Assembly (NCBI GenBank): GCA_028284765.1
Contig: JANQRA010000014.1
Span: forward strand, 1-64,000
Source: Acidimicrobiia bacterium
GTDB lineage: Bacteria; Actinomycetota; Acidimicrobiia; Spongiisociales; ZC4RG35
Direction: 5' to 3'
DNA length: 64,000 nucleotides
Positions 50,563 through 59,731 of this stretch are shown piece after piece. Made by a program: the position numbers and the translations under genes. The notes under the pieces were generated by a model. The model had not been told where the DNA came from, made no database searches, and was given only the letters and a program-made list of their open reading frames with translations. The first letter of the stretch is position 1; every line of letters starts with the position of its first letter.

Positions 50563-51669
50563 TCAATTGCTACGGGGACCAACGGCGACGAACCCCAACG
50601 CCGCCTCCTCCTCGCCATCGATCCGCAGCAGATCATTCAGCATGCCGTCGAAGAAGGCCCCGACGACGCAGGCACCGAGTCCCAAAGACTCTGCTGACAG
50701 ACAGACATTCTGGGCAATATGGCCCGCCTCCCACGTCACATATCGATAGTGCCTCTCGTGATACTTCCATCGCGACCTCTGGAACAGACCGGTGAGGATG
50801 AAGACCGCTGGAGCCCGACCCAAGAAACCCTGTCCTAGACCTGCGAGAGCGATGTCGCCGGATCTAGAGCCTGCTCGTACGGGCGACAACGCCTGAGCGC
50901 GAACATCGACGTGATAGATCCCAGCGTCGATGCTCTCTACGCGGTCTATGGCGACATAGGTCTCGATCGGGTACAGAGCTCCGGCCGACGGGGCCGTTCT
51001 CAGCTCACCCCCGCTGCGGGTGATGCCTGTGGCGGAACGGACCAACCAGGCCAGCTCGTCACTGGTCAGGGGCCGATCGGCGTACGAACGTAGGGAGCGG
51101 CGCTGAGCGAGAGCGTCGGCCAGCGACATTTCAGGCGGAGCGAGAACCTCGGGCAGCTCCACGGGACTGGCGTCATAGGTCTTGTAGTCCGGTGGACGAG
51201 TGCCGTTGTTGACAATGGAATCGATCAGATCCGTGGCGCCTATGCCACTCTGCTGGTGGTAGAAGACACCGACGTCGCCACCCTCGTACGGCGGCGGCGA
51301 TGTGGCCGAACGACCCGCCCAGCCAACCGCAAAACCGCCTGCTGCGGCCGAGAGCGAGATCAGGGCTGTTCTTCTGGACATCCCAGGTTCGGATGGGCTG
51401 TCGGGCTCCTTGTCGGACTCCGTCGGTGGCGAAGCAGTTGGTGAGGCTTTCACGGAGGCTTCACGTGCCTTCCGCTGGTACTTCTTGGCCAGGCTGCGGT
51501 AGTGGATGGCGTGGATCAGGGCAAAAACTCCCATGGCGTAACCGGCCCAAGCGTGGGGCCTGAATTCGTGGAGATCGAGTTGCTGAACAAAGATCCCAGT
51601 CGCTACAGCGACGGCGACGGAGATCAGCAGCAGGGAATCGAGAGTCGATCTGACGGTCCTGCGTTTCAT
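50563..51669 (-). CDS. Membrane-anchored SagB/nitroreductase-family oxidoreductase
   Basis: 368 residues. Two N-terminal helices (LLLISVAVAVATGIFVQQL, WAGYAMGVFALIHAIHY, with His) are followed by a linker and an internal twin-Arg-like MSRRTALISLSAAAGGFAV near 100-120. The rest is a SagB-type FMN nitroreductase: RRSLRSYADRPLTSDELAW, RTAPSAGALYPIETYV and VTWEAGHIAQNVCLSAESLG. It would work outside the membrane with electrons from the helices. SagB relatives oxidise azolines in peptides, but no peptide partner is visible. Confidence 0.82.
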   Translation of the reverse strand: MKRRTVRSTLDSLLLISVAVAVATGIFVQQLDLHEFRPHAWAGYAMGVFALIHAIHYRSLAKKYQRKAREASVKASPTASPPTESDKEPDSPSEPGMSRRTALISLSAAAGGFAVGWAGRSATSPPPYEGGDVGVFYHQQSGIGATDLIDSIVNNGTRPPDYKTYDASPVELPEVLAPPEMSLADALAQRRSLRSYADRPLTSDELAWLVRSATGITRSGGELRTAPSAGALYPIETYVAIDRVESIDAGIYHVDVRAQALSPVRAGSRSGDIALAGLGQGFLGRAPAVFILTGLFQRSRWKYHERHYRYVTWEAGHIAQNVCLSAESLGLGACVVGAFFDGMLNDLLRIDGEEEAALGFVAVGPRSN

Positions 51670-51756
51670 ATCGGTCTCCTACTCGAGCATGCCTTCGAGG
51701 ACATCTAGAGCGTAAGACGTGCGGGCGCCCAGGCCGGCAACCGCGGTGGTGGAGTC

Positions 51757-52533
51757 TCAGGATCCTGTGAGGGGTTTGTATTCGAGGCTGTCGACGATTT
51801 GCCAGACCTGGCGCTTTGTTTCATCGGTTGCTTGGCCGCCGATTCCGACCTGGACGATGAAGGCCCTGCCCTGGTCGTTGTAAATGTATTCGCGATAGAA
51901 CAGCGGCTCGGCCCGACCCTCGTTGGCTAGGTCGTAGCAGCTGTCATTGTTGAGTTCGCCGATGTACGGGTAGAGCTGTTCGGGCACTCCTTCATAGATT
52001 CCGGTGGCCCGTCGACGGTCCGGGAACTCAGGAACACGGGTTTCGCCCATCTCGATCACGGATATGAGGGCATCAGCCGGGCCGAGTTGCTCGAGCGCGT
52101 TCTGCGGTTTGAAGTCACACCAGAAGATGTCCGAACCCGGCTCTGCGGGGAACGTTGCAAAAGCGACGAGGGTGCCTTTGTAGCGTTCTGAGAACGGCAG
52201 ATCGGCCAGGTCTGGGAGCAGCGTTTCTTCGATCAACAGCCAACCCTCAATCGGCAGCAGGTAGTCGAATCCCTGATCTGCAGATGATCCTCTCATGAAA
52301 CCTTCGGGCGGTTGTCCAATGGTTGGTGGTACTTCCGGAACGGCGACATCGCCGGTTGGGGACGGCTGGAGGGCGGCTACGACGAGAACCAAGATCACCA
52401 CCACCATCCCAACTGTGGCCAGACCCCAAGGAACTTGGTGTTTGGTTGCCGGAGGTTCAAGGCCAACGGCACGCTGCTTGGCTTCCTCTCGCACCTGCTC
52501 CGCCGAAGAACGAAGACGACTGTCAATCGACAT
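51757..52533 (-). CDS. Membrane protein, probable partner (anti-sigma-like) of the ECF sigma factor
   Basis: 258 residues from ATG 52533. Residues 1-35 are polar and helical, one transmembrane helix follows (about 38-60, GLATVGMVVVILVLVVAAL), and about 190 residues lie outside with no recognised domain. It overlaps the ECF sigma factor gene by 11 bases and is immediately downstream, the usual place of an anti-sigma factor, but no zinc-binding HxxxCxxC motif is seen. The assignment is from context. Confidence 0.6.
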   Translation of the reverse strand: MSIDSRLRSSAEQVREEAKQRAVGLEPPATKHQVPWGLATVGMVVVILVLVVAALQPSPTGDVAVPEVPPTIGQPPEGFMRGSSADQGFDYLLPIEGWLLIEETLLPDLADLPFSERYKGTLVAFATFPAEPGSDIFWCDFKPQNALEQLGPADALISVIEMGETRVPEFPDRRRATGIYEGVPEQLYPYIGELNNDSCYDLANEGRAEPLFYREYIYNDQGRAFIVQVGIGGQATDETKRQVWQIVDSLEYKPLTGS

Positions 52534-53137
52534 GATTCCCTCTCTCAATTCTCTCTTCGAGCGTGCGTCTCGCTCGGCTGAGATGCTTCCGGACCGTCGA
52601 AGGGCTGATCTCGAGCACCGCGGCCGTTTGCTCCGAAGACAGGTCTTCGACATACGTCAACACAACGACCTGTGCCTGACGTTTCGGAAGACGTCGAACC
52701 TCATTCCACAGCGAGTCACCTACAGGTATCAGCTCGCTGGACGCCGAGGAGGCGCCCGCCAGACGAGCCAACGCCTTGGCTTCTGACTGCAGCTTCCGGA
52801 ACCGCGAAGTAGCCAGATTCATCGCGACTCTTCTCACCCAAGCCCCCGGATTCTCGTAACGACCGATCCGTTCCCAATCCCGGTAGGCCCTCAAAAACGC
52901 CTCCTGCACCACATCCTCGGCTGCAAACGGCAAACGTCTCAGCGGAAGAACCAACGCCAGAACTCGAGCCTTCTCCCGCTCAAAGAAACGCTCGAAGGGC
53001 TCCGGAACACCAACTGCCGGCTCGTCCGAGACCATCGACCTTGGATCCGTCTCCAAATCGCTCACAGCTCTAACACGCACCAGACTCTCGAAACGCGTAC
53101 CCGGGACGCCGGATCCCGATGGTGCATCGGCATCCAA
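52523..53137 (-). CDS. ECF (sigma-70) RNA polymerase sigma factor
   Basis: 204 residues at most. Region 2 is FERFFEREKARVLALVLPLR with AAEDVVQEAFLRAYRDWERI, and region 4 is LPKRQAQVVVLTYVEDLSSE with LEISPSTVRKHLSRARRTLE. The family call is firm (ECF, SigE-like). The start is unsure: ATG 53137, GTG 53065 or ATG 53035 all precede region 2; the first 34 residues look unstructured. It is followed by its membrane partner. Targets are unknown. Confidence 0.85.
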   Translation of the reverse strand: MDADAPSGSGVPGTRFESLVRVRAVSDLETDPRSMVSDEPAVGVPEPFERFFEREKARVLALVLPLRRLPFAAEDVVQEAFLRAYRDWERIGRYENPGAWVRRVAMNLATSRFRKLQSEAKALARLAGASSASSELIPVGDSLWNEVRRLPKRQAQVVVLTYVEDLSSEQTAAVLEISPSTVRKHLSRARRTLEERIERGNHVD

Positions 53138-53193
53138 GCCTGCAGTCCGCAGCGTGTGCCACGCTACGCCTCATCTCTCCTACCGTTCCGTCC

Positions 53194-53741
53194 ATGAGCA
53201 TCAAGGGGATTCTGATTGTGATGCTCGCAGTCGCTGTTGGAGCGTGCGGTCCGCCCGACTCCCATAGCCCGACCACGGTCACTCAAGAACCGACAACCTT
53301 CATCGCGTTGACCACGCTTAGGCCGCCGTCCACGCCAAGCACGATCCAGTTCGAGCCAAACCTCTGCCCGGACCTAGACCCATCGATCGACGACAGCGTG
53401 ATCGTTGCCGGATTCCCAATCAAGGACGGAGCGGTGTTCCTTTGGCGAGACGAGCAGCCAGGCGCCACCTACTACTGGCGGTGGAGTGTTTCTCAGGTGG
53501 CGGTGAAGGATTCGTCGGAGGGCGACCTGGCGAGACATGGAAAGGGTGCTATCGGGTCGACTACTCGAACTCCGGATACGCAATCGTCCTCGTGGAGGAC
53601 CCTGGCTGGTCGATCAACCTTTGTGGAGTTGAGCCTCTACTGATCACGACCACGGACGGACTTGGTGCCGCATTGATTGAAGGTGATTTCTCCGAACCTC
53701 CAAACGTGCAGACCACCTCCGGGGGAGAAGATTGCTCATAG
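53194..53741 (+). pseudogene. Frameshifted lipoprotein
   Basis: ATG 53194 opens a signal sequence with lipobox VGAC (Cys18), a Thr/Pro linker and a globular part up to about VSQVAVKDSSEG (near 53520). After that the reading frame runs into unlikely sequence, ending at 53643, while the -1 frame continues with protein-like GETWKGCYRVDYSNSGYAIV and LVEDPGWSINLCG to a TAG at 53739-53741. One missing base near 53505-53525 would join them, so the gene is either decayed, misread or translated by a frameshift. Confidence 0.55.
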
Positions 53742-53811
53742 CCGGCAGCTCGAGAACGCCGTCTGACATCACATGCCCAAAGGACAGATGGGGATCGTGC
53801 CGGAATCGAAG

Positions 53812-53884
53812 CTCCGCGGGTAGGACTCGAACCTACAACCAATGGATTAACAGTCCACTGCTCTGCCAATTGAGCTACCGCGGA
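53812..53884 (-). tRNA. tRNA-Asn (anticodon GTT)
   Basis: Minus-strand cloverleaf: acceptor TCCGCGG/CCGCGGA, D-stem GCTC/GAGC, anticodon stem GTGGA/TCCAT with loop CTGTTAA, T-stem GTAGG/CCTAC with loop TTCGAGT, discriminator G. Anticodon GTT reads Asn codons. No CCA is encoded. Confidence 0.95.
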
Positions 53885-53933
53885 ATGCGGGAGACGTCAG
53901 ATTACCAACGCTCACCCTGATACTCCCATTTCG

Positions 53934-53980
53934 TCGAGCCTGCACAGAGTTGCGGTAAGCGGAACGCTGTGCAGCTTCGA
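53934..53980. terminator. Hairpin downstream of rpoD
   Basis: TCGA, two bases, CTGCACAG pairs with CTGTGCAG, two bases, TCGA around a 19-base loop. It lies past the rpoD stop and before tRNA-Asn on the same strand, so it probably ends the dnaG-rpoD transcript. No T tract. Confidence 0.55.
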
Positions 53981-54000
53981 GGGGCGGAAAGCGAGCAGAC

Positions 54001-55134
54001 TCAGACGTCTTCGAGGAAGCCTTCCAACCGGCCGGACTTGTCGGGATGACGGAGTTTGGCCAGGGCCTTGGTCTCCAACTGGCGTATGCGCTCCCTGGTC
54101 ACGTTGAAATGTGACCCGACTTCTTCGAGGGTTCGCGGTTTGCCATCTGCGAGTCCGAATCGCATCACCAAAACCTGCCGCTCGCGATCACTCAGACCCT
54201 CGAGTGCCAACGCCAGCTGATCCTGAAGTGAGGCAAACGCAGCCACGTCTGCGGGCTTTTCCGAATCGACGTCCTCGACCAGGTCCCCCAACGTCCCGTC
54301 ATCGTCTTCGCCGACAGGCGTCTCGAGAGAAACTGTGTCTTGGGCGATCCGCTTCAACTCGGCCACGCGTTCCACAGGCAGGTCCAGCTCGTCTGCGAGC
54401 TCCTCGATCGTCGGTGGGGTGCCTCTCAGCTGGGTTATCTCTCTCTGTAGACGAGTCAGCTTGTTCACCGAATCCAGCACATGGATCGGCATCCGGATGG
54501 TTCTGCCCTGGTCTGCGATCGCACGCGAAATCGACTGCCGAATCCACCAGGTGGCATAGGTCGAGAACTTGAAGCCACGCCGGTAGTCGAACCGCTCGAC
54601 TGCCCTCATCAACCCGACGTTTCCTTCCTGAATCAGATCCAGAAGGGCCATTCCCCTACCGACGTATCGGCGAGCCAACGACACCACGAGCCGAAGGTTC
54701 GAATTCACCAGCGAGTCGTGCGCTTGCTTGGCGACGTCGATCTGGTGAAGCAGCATCGCTTCGTCTTCGGCGGCGAGAGGCTCATCACCGTCTAGGCGCT
54801 CATGTGCCTTGACACCTGCCTCCAACTGCATCGCCAGCTCGACCTCCTGCTGGGCCGTCAGCAGCGGATAGCGACCGAGATCGTTCAGGTAGAGCCGAAC
54901 CGGATCGGACACGGAGATCCCGGAGACATCGATGGCCTCCTCGACAACCGCAGGACCTTCCTCCATGAGCTTGATGCCCTTCAGCCTCAGCTCATCGGCG
55001 ACCTTCTCGAATGCCTCGCCTGGGGCCTCGATGTCCTCCAGGTCTTGCTGCACCTCCGCCATCGTCAAGAACCCGCGATGGTTTCCCCGCTTGATCAGCG
55101 ATGCTGTGACCGAGGTGAGCGTTGCTTCTGTCAT
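54001..55134 (-). CDS. rpoD: Primary RNA polymerase sigma factor RpoD/SigA
   Basis: 377 residues from ATG 55134; the longer frame starts inside dnaG. Region 1.2 SDPVRLYLNDLGRYPLLTAQ, region 2 ([33 protein letters not shown]), region 3 (TPPTIEELADELDLP) and region 4 ([20 protein letters not shown]) are all there. The N-terminus has the helical region 1.1 (LIKRGNHRGFLTMAEVQQDL). It overlaps the dnaG stop by ATGA, the conserved macromolecular synthesis linkage. It is distinct from the factor at 10569-11498. Confidence 0.94.
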   Translation of the reverse strand: MTEATLTSVTASLIKRGNHRGFLTMAEVQQDLEDIEAPGEAFEKVADELRLKGIKLMEEGPAVVEEAIDVSGISVSDPVRLYLNDLGRYPLLTAQQEVELAMQLEAGVKAHERLDGDEPLAAEDEAMLLHQIDVAKQAHDSLVNSNLRLVVSLARRYVGRGMALLDLIQEGNVGLMRAVERFDYRRGFKFSTYATWWIRQSISRAIADQGRTIRMPIHVLDSVNKLTRLQREITQLRGTPPTIEELADELDLPVERVAELKRIAQDTVSLETPVGEDDDGTLGDLVEDVDSEKPADVAAFASLQDQLALALEGLSDRERQVLVMRFGLADGKPRTLEEVGSHFNVTRERIRQLETKALAKLRHPDKSGRLEGFLEDV

Positions 55135-56855
55135 TGACCTAAGGAGCGTCTCTCCTGTTGTAAAGCTATCAGGCGACGCAGTGTTTCGGAATGGGCTTCG
55201 CTCCCCTGCTCCAAACCAGCCAGCCGGGCCTCCAACTCGTCGATTTCGGTCTCCAATCGACGCTTCTGCAACCGCACCTTCCACTCAGCCCAACTGGGCA
55301 GTGGGGTGGAATCCATCGCTATCCGTCTCGCCATGCTCTGGAGGCCGGGATCACTGATAGTAGAGACATCACGTTGTGTTCCCGGTGGGGCGTCAGCTAG
55401 CTGACCCAAAGCTGCCCGGAGTCGTTCGTCGGCAAAGTCCGTGGCAACGACATCAATCCCTTCAGGGTTCTCCAGCACCAACCGAAAGAGTTCAGCTTCC
55501 GCCCGATCGACCAGTGCGTCCGACTGTGCGGCGGACTCCGGCCTCGTTCTCCTACTCATCCCAATGGCTTCTTCGGCTGTCCCCAACTCGACACCTACGA
55601 GCCTTGCCACAAACCGTGCGTACTCCCGACGAGCAATCGGATCGTCGATCCGCCGAACCTGTTCGGCGGCCGCATGGAGCGCTCGGGCTCGTCCTTCGGG
55701 ACCCGTCAGGTCATGTTTGGAGACCTCTGACTCAATCCGATGCTCCAATAGCGGGCGGGCCACTTTCACTGCCTTAGCCAACTCATCCCCGCGTCCATCC
55801 TGGAACAGGTCGGCCGGGTCTAGACCATCCGGCATCACAGCAACGCGCAGGTCGAGGTCGAGGCGGAATGGTGATTCGAGATCATCCGATCTCAACGCGG
55901 CTTTCGATCCGGCTTCATCTGAGTCGAAGGCAAGGACGACACGTTCGGTGAACCGGCGCAGGAGGTCGAAGTGACCGTCCCCGAGAGCGGTGCCACAGGT
56001 TGCTACAGCGGTGTCGACACCGGCCTGATGCATGGCAATCACGTCGGTGTAGCCCTCGACGACAACGGCTGGCGCATCGTCGCCCATCGTCTGACGGGCG
56101 CGATCGAGACCGAAGAGCACACGGGACTTCTGATAGACGGGTGAATCCGGAGAGTTCACATACTTGGCGTCTGGGTTGTTCGTCTGTGAACGGTCGACTT
56201 CGTCGATCTTTCTTCCCCCAAATCCAATTGGATCGCCGCGCAGATCGTGGATGGGGAACATGAGACGGCCCCGGAAGAAGTCGTACAAACCGTGACGTCC
56301 ACGCCTGGCCAGACCGGCGTCCACCAGCGCTTTGTCACTCATGCCTGCCGAGCGAAGATTCTTGGACAGCGTGTCCCAATCGGTGCCGGCAAATCCGAGC
56401 TTCCAGTGGTCGATCAGGTCGCCGTCGTACCCACGACTTCTCAGATAGGCCCGCGCCGCCCCAGCATCTGGCGATTTCTTGAGTCGCTGGTGATAGACCT
56501 CCACGCTGCGTCGAAGCCCTTCAACCGCAGCGTCGCGACGGCCACGCTTGGCAGCTTCAGCGGGATCGCGGACGAGCGTGATGCCGGCCTTGCTCGCCAA
56601 CATGTCCAGCGCCTCGGCGAAGTTGACCCCTCTCGTCTCTTGCACAAAGGCAAACACATCACCGCCTTTGCCGCATCCAAAACAGTGATAGAGGCCCTTG
56701 GCACGGTCGACCGACATCGATGGCGTCTTCTCTTCGTGGAACGGGCAGATCGCCATATAGGTCCGGCCCGACTTCCGGACGCGGGTCACCTCGGAGATCA
56801 GTTCAACGATGTCCGTCGCTTCCCTGACACGATCGATATCTCCGCGCTCAGCCAT
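55131..56855 (-). CDS. dnaG: DNA primase
   Basis: 574 residues. The CHC2 zinc finger is Cys37, His40, Cys58, Cys61 (CPFHEEKTPS, HCFGCGKGGD), the RNAP basic domain has FPIHDLRGDPIGFGGRKI, and the TOPRIM motifs are VVVEGYTDVIAMHQAG and LAFDSDEAGSKAA. The C-terminal helicase-binding part is short. It makes RNA primers at replication forks. It lies upstream of rpoD, downstream of the YceI-like gene by 35 bases. Confidence 0.95.
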   Translation of the reverse strand: MAERGDIDRVREATDIVELISEVTRVRKSGRTYMAICPFHEEKTPSMSVDRAKGLYHCFGCGKGGDVFAFVQETRGVNFAEALDMLASKAGITLVRDPAEAAKRGRRDAAVEGLRRSVEVYHQRLKKSPDAGAARAYLRSRGYDGDLIDHWKLGFAGTDWDTLSKNLRSAGMSDKALVDAGLARRGRHGLYDFFRGRLMFPIHDLRGDPIGFGGRKIDEVDRSQTNNPDAKYVNSPDSPVYQKSRVLFGLDRARQTMGDDAPAVVVEGYTDVIAMHQAGVDTAVATCGTALGDGHFDLLRRFTERVVLAFDSDEAGSKAALRSDDLESPFRLDLDLRVAVMPDGLDPADLFQDGRGDELAKAVKVARPLLEHRIESEVSKHDLTGPEGRARALHAAAEQVRRIDDPIARREYARFVARLVGVELGTAEEAIGMSRRTRPESAAQSDALVDRAEAELFRLVLENPEGIDVVATDFADERLRAALGQLADAPPGTQRDVSTISDPGLQSMARRIAMDSTPLPSWAEWKVRLQKRRLETEIDELEARLAGLEQGSEAHSETLRRLIALQQERRSLGQ

Positions 56856-56890
56856 TCACCCCGATCATAAGGAGAAGCCAGGTGCTGCGG

Positions 56891-57625
56891 TCAGCCTGAG
56901 ACTGCGGTGAAGTCGAGAACGATCAGGACTTCGTCACTCACGTTGGCCACACCGGGGACGCTTGGGATCCCGATCCCAAAATCACTGCGCAGAACCGTGG
57001 TCTGTGCAGTCCCCTCGAGTGTCGACTCATCCGAGAGCGTTGCGTCGACGTCGAAGGTGACGCTGTTCGTTTCGCCTTTGATGGACAGGTCACCCGTTAT
57101 CGAGAACACAAAGGCATCCCCGACGGTTGCCTCTCCAGACAGTCCATCAACAGACGTGACGACAAACGTGATGAGCTCGTTCTCATCGCTGCCGCTGTCC
57201 AGGATCACCGGACCCCGAATAGCCCGATCCCGTCGGTCTGAGTCTGTCGCCAGAGTTCGGGCGTTGATCACAATGTCGGAGAAAGCCACGGTTGATAGAT
57301 CGGAGCTATCGAACGTAACCAGGCCAACCACTTGGTCCGTGGTGCCAACGACGCGTGTCGGTTCACCCTGCAATTCCTCGTCCAGCTCAAATCTCGCCGT
57401 CGACTGACTCTGATCGATCTCAAAGCTCAGCGAGGTACCACCGGCCTCGGGTGCCGTCGTGGAGGAACCGTCGCCTCCAGCCACAGTGGTTGAAGGGATT
57501 GTGGGCGTGGTCAACTCGGTGGTCGGCTCTCCGGAGCCCCCGGCGAAATAGAAGAGGTAGGCGAATGCCGAACCGCCGATAGCCAACACTGCGGCAGCAA
57601 ACCAACCGATTGTCGATCGTTTCAT
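56891..57625 (-). CDS. YceI-family lipid-binding-like secreted protein
   Basis: 244 residues from ATG 57625. One N-terminal helix (WFAAAVLAIGGSAFAYLFYF) anchors it, with a Thr/Ser/Gly linker, then the YceI barrel: FEIDQSQSTARFELDEELQG, VGLVTFDSSDLST, RDRAIRGPVILDSGSDE, FSITGDLSIKGETNSVTFDV and SDFGIGIPSVPGVANVSDEV. YceI proteins bind isoprenoids or other hydrophobic molecules outside the cytoplasm. Its place between glyS and dnaG is unusual. Confidence 0.88.
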   Translation of the reverse strand: MKRSTIGWFAAAVLAIGGSAFAYLFYFAGGSGEPTTELTTPTIPSTTVAGGDGSSTTAPEAGGTSLSFEIDQSQSTARFELDEELQGEPTRVVGTTDQVVGLVTFDSSDLSTVAFSDIVINARTLATDSDRRDRAIRGPVILDSGSDENELITFVVTSVDGLSGEATVGDAFVFSITGDLSIKGETNSVTFDVDATLSDESTLEGTAQTTVLRSDFGIGIPSVPGVANVSDEVLIVLDFTAVSG

Positions 57626-57661
57626 GACTGAGGAGTCTGTTGGCTGGCCATTCAATAGGAC

Positions 57662-58966
57662 CTAAAGACGCTCGGCGAGGTAGGACGGGATCTGGTCGAG
57701 ACTGACCCGGTCCTGTTCCATCGTGTCACGACTTCGCACAGTCGCCGCACCGTCCTCCAGACTGTCGAAGTCGACCGTTACACAGTAGGGAGTCCCGATC
57801 TCGTCCTGTCGTCTGTAACGCCGCCCGATGCTTTGGGTGATGTCCACCTCCACCATCCAGCGCTTCCGCAACTCTGCTGCCAGTTTCTCAGTCGGCTCAA
57901 TCAGCTCCGCCTTCTTGGACAAGGGAAGGACGGCGGCTTTGTAGGGGGAGAGCCGGGGGTCGAGCTTGAGGACTGTGCGGGTGTCGTCATTGACAGTCTC
58001 CTCCGAGTACGCGTCGATGAGGAAGGCAAAGGTTGTCCGGGTGGCTCCGGCAGCCGGCTCGATCACATAAGGAAAGAACCTTTCGTTGGCCTCCTGGTCG
58101 AAGTAAGTCAGATCTTCTCCGGAGTGCTCGCTGTGTTGCTTCAGGTCGAAGTCAGACCGATTGGCGATTCCCTCCAGCTCGTCCCATCCCCACGGGAACA
58201 TGAACTCGACGTCGGCGGTGCCTGACGAATAGTGACTGAGCTCGTCCGACTCGTGATGACGAAGCCGCAGTTTCTCCTCGGACATCCCGAGATCGACGTA
58301 CCAAGCCATCCTCTCGTCCAGCCAATAGGCGAACCACTCGTCGGCGTCTTCTGGGCGACAGAAGAACTCCATCTCCATCTGCTCGAACTCACGGGTGCGA
58401 AAGACAAATTGACCAGGGGTTATCTCGTTTCGAAAGCTCTTGCCTACCTGGGCGATACCGAACGGCAGCTTGAGGCGGTTAGTGCGACGAACGTTTTCGT
58501 AGTTGATGAAGATCCCCTGAGCGGTTTCCGGTCGCAGATAGACCATGTTGTCATCGGATTCGACCGGCCCCATGTGGGTGCGAAACATGAGGTTGAACTC
58601 TTGAGGCTCGGTGAATTGGCCACTGACCCCGCACGTCGGGCACCTGTTGGGATCATCGAGTTTGTCGAGACGAAGCCGGGCGTTGCAGTTTCGACATTCG
58701 ATCATTGGATCGGTGAAGACTTCTTCGTGCCCTGAGGCCTGCCACACCTGACGGGCCTGCAGAATCGCTGAGTCAAGCCCGACGACGTCCGAACGCGATT
58801 GGACCATCGCCTTCCACCATTGGTCTTTGACGTTGCGTAGAAGCTCGACACCCAAGGGCCCGTAGTCGTATGCCGATCGGAGGCCCCCATAGATCTCGGA
58901 GGATTGGAAGACGAATCCGCGCCTTTTCGCGAGGTTGGAGATGGTTTCGAGTGTTGGTTCAGTCAT
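57662..58966 (-). CDS. glyS: Glycyl-tRNA synthetase, alpha2 type
   Basis: 434 residues. The class II core motifs are [40 protein letters not shown] and [11 protein letters not shown]; a zinc-ribbon insert [20 protein letters not shown] with a further Cys pair lies near residues 87-110. It is the eukaryote-like single-chain GlyRS, common in Actinobacteria, not the alpha4beta4 form. It charges tRNA-Gly. The neighbouring uppS lies 33 bases upstream. Confidence 0.95.
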   Translation of the reverse strand: MTEPTLETISNLAKRRGFVFQSSEIYGGLRSAYDYGPLGVELLRNVKDQWWKAMVQSRSDVVGLDSAILQARQVWQASGHEEVFTDPMIECRNCNARLRLDKLDDPNRCPTCGVSGQFTEPQEFNLMFRTHMGPVESDDNMVYLRPETAQGIFINYENVRRTNRLKLPFGIAQVGKSFRNEITPGQFVFRTREFEQMEMEFFCRPEDADEWFAYWLDERMAWYVDLGMSEEKLRLRHHESDELSHYSSGTADVEFMFPWGWDELEGIANRSDFDLKQHSEHSGEDLTYFDQEANERFFPYVIEPAAGATRTTFAFLIDAYSEETVNDDTRTVLKLDPRLSPYKAAVLPLSKKAELIEPTEKLAAELRKRWMVEVDITQSIGRRYRRQDEIGTPYCVTVDFDSLEDGAATVRSRDTMEQDRVSLDQIPSYLAERL

Positions 58967-58999
58967 TTTGAGGAGAGAACGGTGGCCGAGCCCGGCCCG

Positions 59000-59731
59000 T
59001 TAGTCAACCTGATCCTCGGCCGACCCAAACCGACGTTCTCGGCTCTGGTACTCCACGACGGCATCGACGAGAGCATGCCGATCGAAGTCCGGCCACAGAA
59101 TCCCCGGGAAGTAGAACTCTGCATATGCCGATTGCCAGAGGAGGAAGTTCGAGAGCCGGTGCTCACCGGACGAACGAATGACCAAGTCGACGTCCGGCAT
59201 GTCGGGGACGTACATCGCAGCTGAAAGTGTCTCCTCGGTGATGGCCTCCGGATCACCTGAAGCCAGCTTGCGGGCCGCATCGACAATCTCGCGGCGACTG
59301 CCGTAGTTGAAAGCGAAGACGAGCGTGAGCTCCGTGTTGTCACGGGTCTTCTCCGCCGCCTCAGCCATGTGCTTCCGATTTCGGCCGGGAATCCGGGGGT
59401 CGTCCATGTCCCCTGCAAAGACCATCCTGACTCCTTGTTTGTGCAAGTCGTCGCGACGACGGAGTAACAGGTCTTCGTTGAACCACATCAGGAACTCAAC
59501 CTCTTCGTCAGACCTCGACCAATTCTCTGTGGAGAACGTGTAGGCAGTCACCCATTTGATGCCGAGCTCCAGAGCTCCTTCGACGGTGTCGAATAGGGCC
59601 TCTTCACCAGCAAGATGGCCGGCCGTGCGTGGCAGGCCGCGCTGGTTGGCCCATCTCCCGTTTCCATCGAGAATCAGACCGACGTGGGCCGGCACCCGAT
59701 CCATGTCGACTCGGCTGGTGTCCAGCGTCAC
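59000..59731 (-). CDS. uppS: Undecaprenyl diphosphate synthase-type isoprenyl transferase
   Basis: 243 residues. The catalytic Asp22 sits in LILDGNGRWA; other blocks are YTFSTENWSRSDEEVEFLM, LVFAFNYGSRREIVDAARK and IRSSGEHRLSNFLLWQSAYA with YFPGILWPDFDRHAL. It makes the cis-polyprenyl carrier for cell-wall precursors. It overlaps recO by ATGA. Chain length cannot be told from sequence. Confidence 0.93.
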   Translation of the reverse strand: MTLDTSRVDMDRVPAHVGLILDGNGRWANQRGLPRTAGHLAGEEALFDTVEGALELGIKWVTAYTFSTENWSRSDEEVEFLMWFNEDLLLRRRDDLHKQGVRMVFAGDMDDPRIPGRNRKHMAEAAEKTRDNTELTLVFAFNYGSRREIVDAARKLASGDPEAITEETLSAAMYVPDMPDVDLVIRSSGEHRLSNFLLWQSAYAEFYFPGILWPDFDRHALVDAVVEYQSRERRFGSAEDQVD

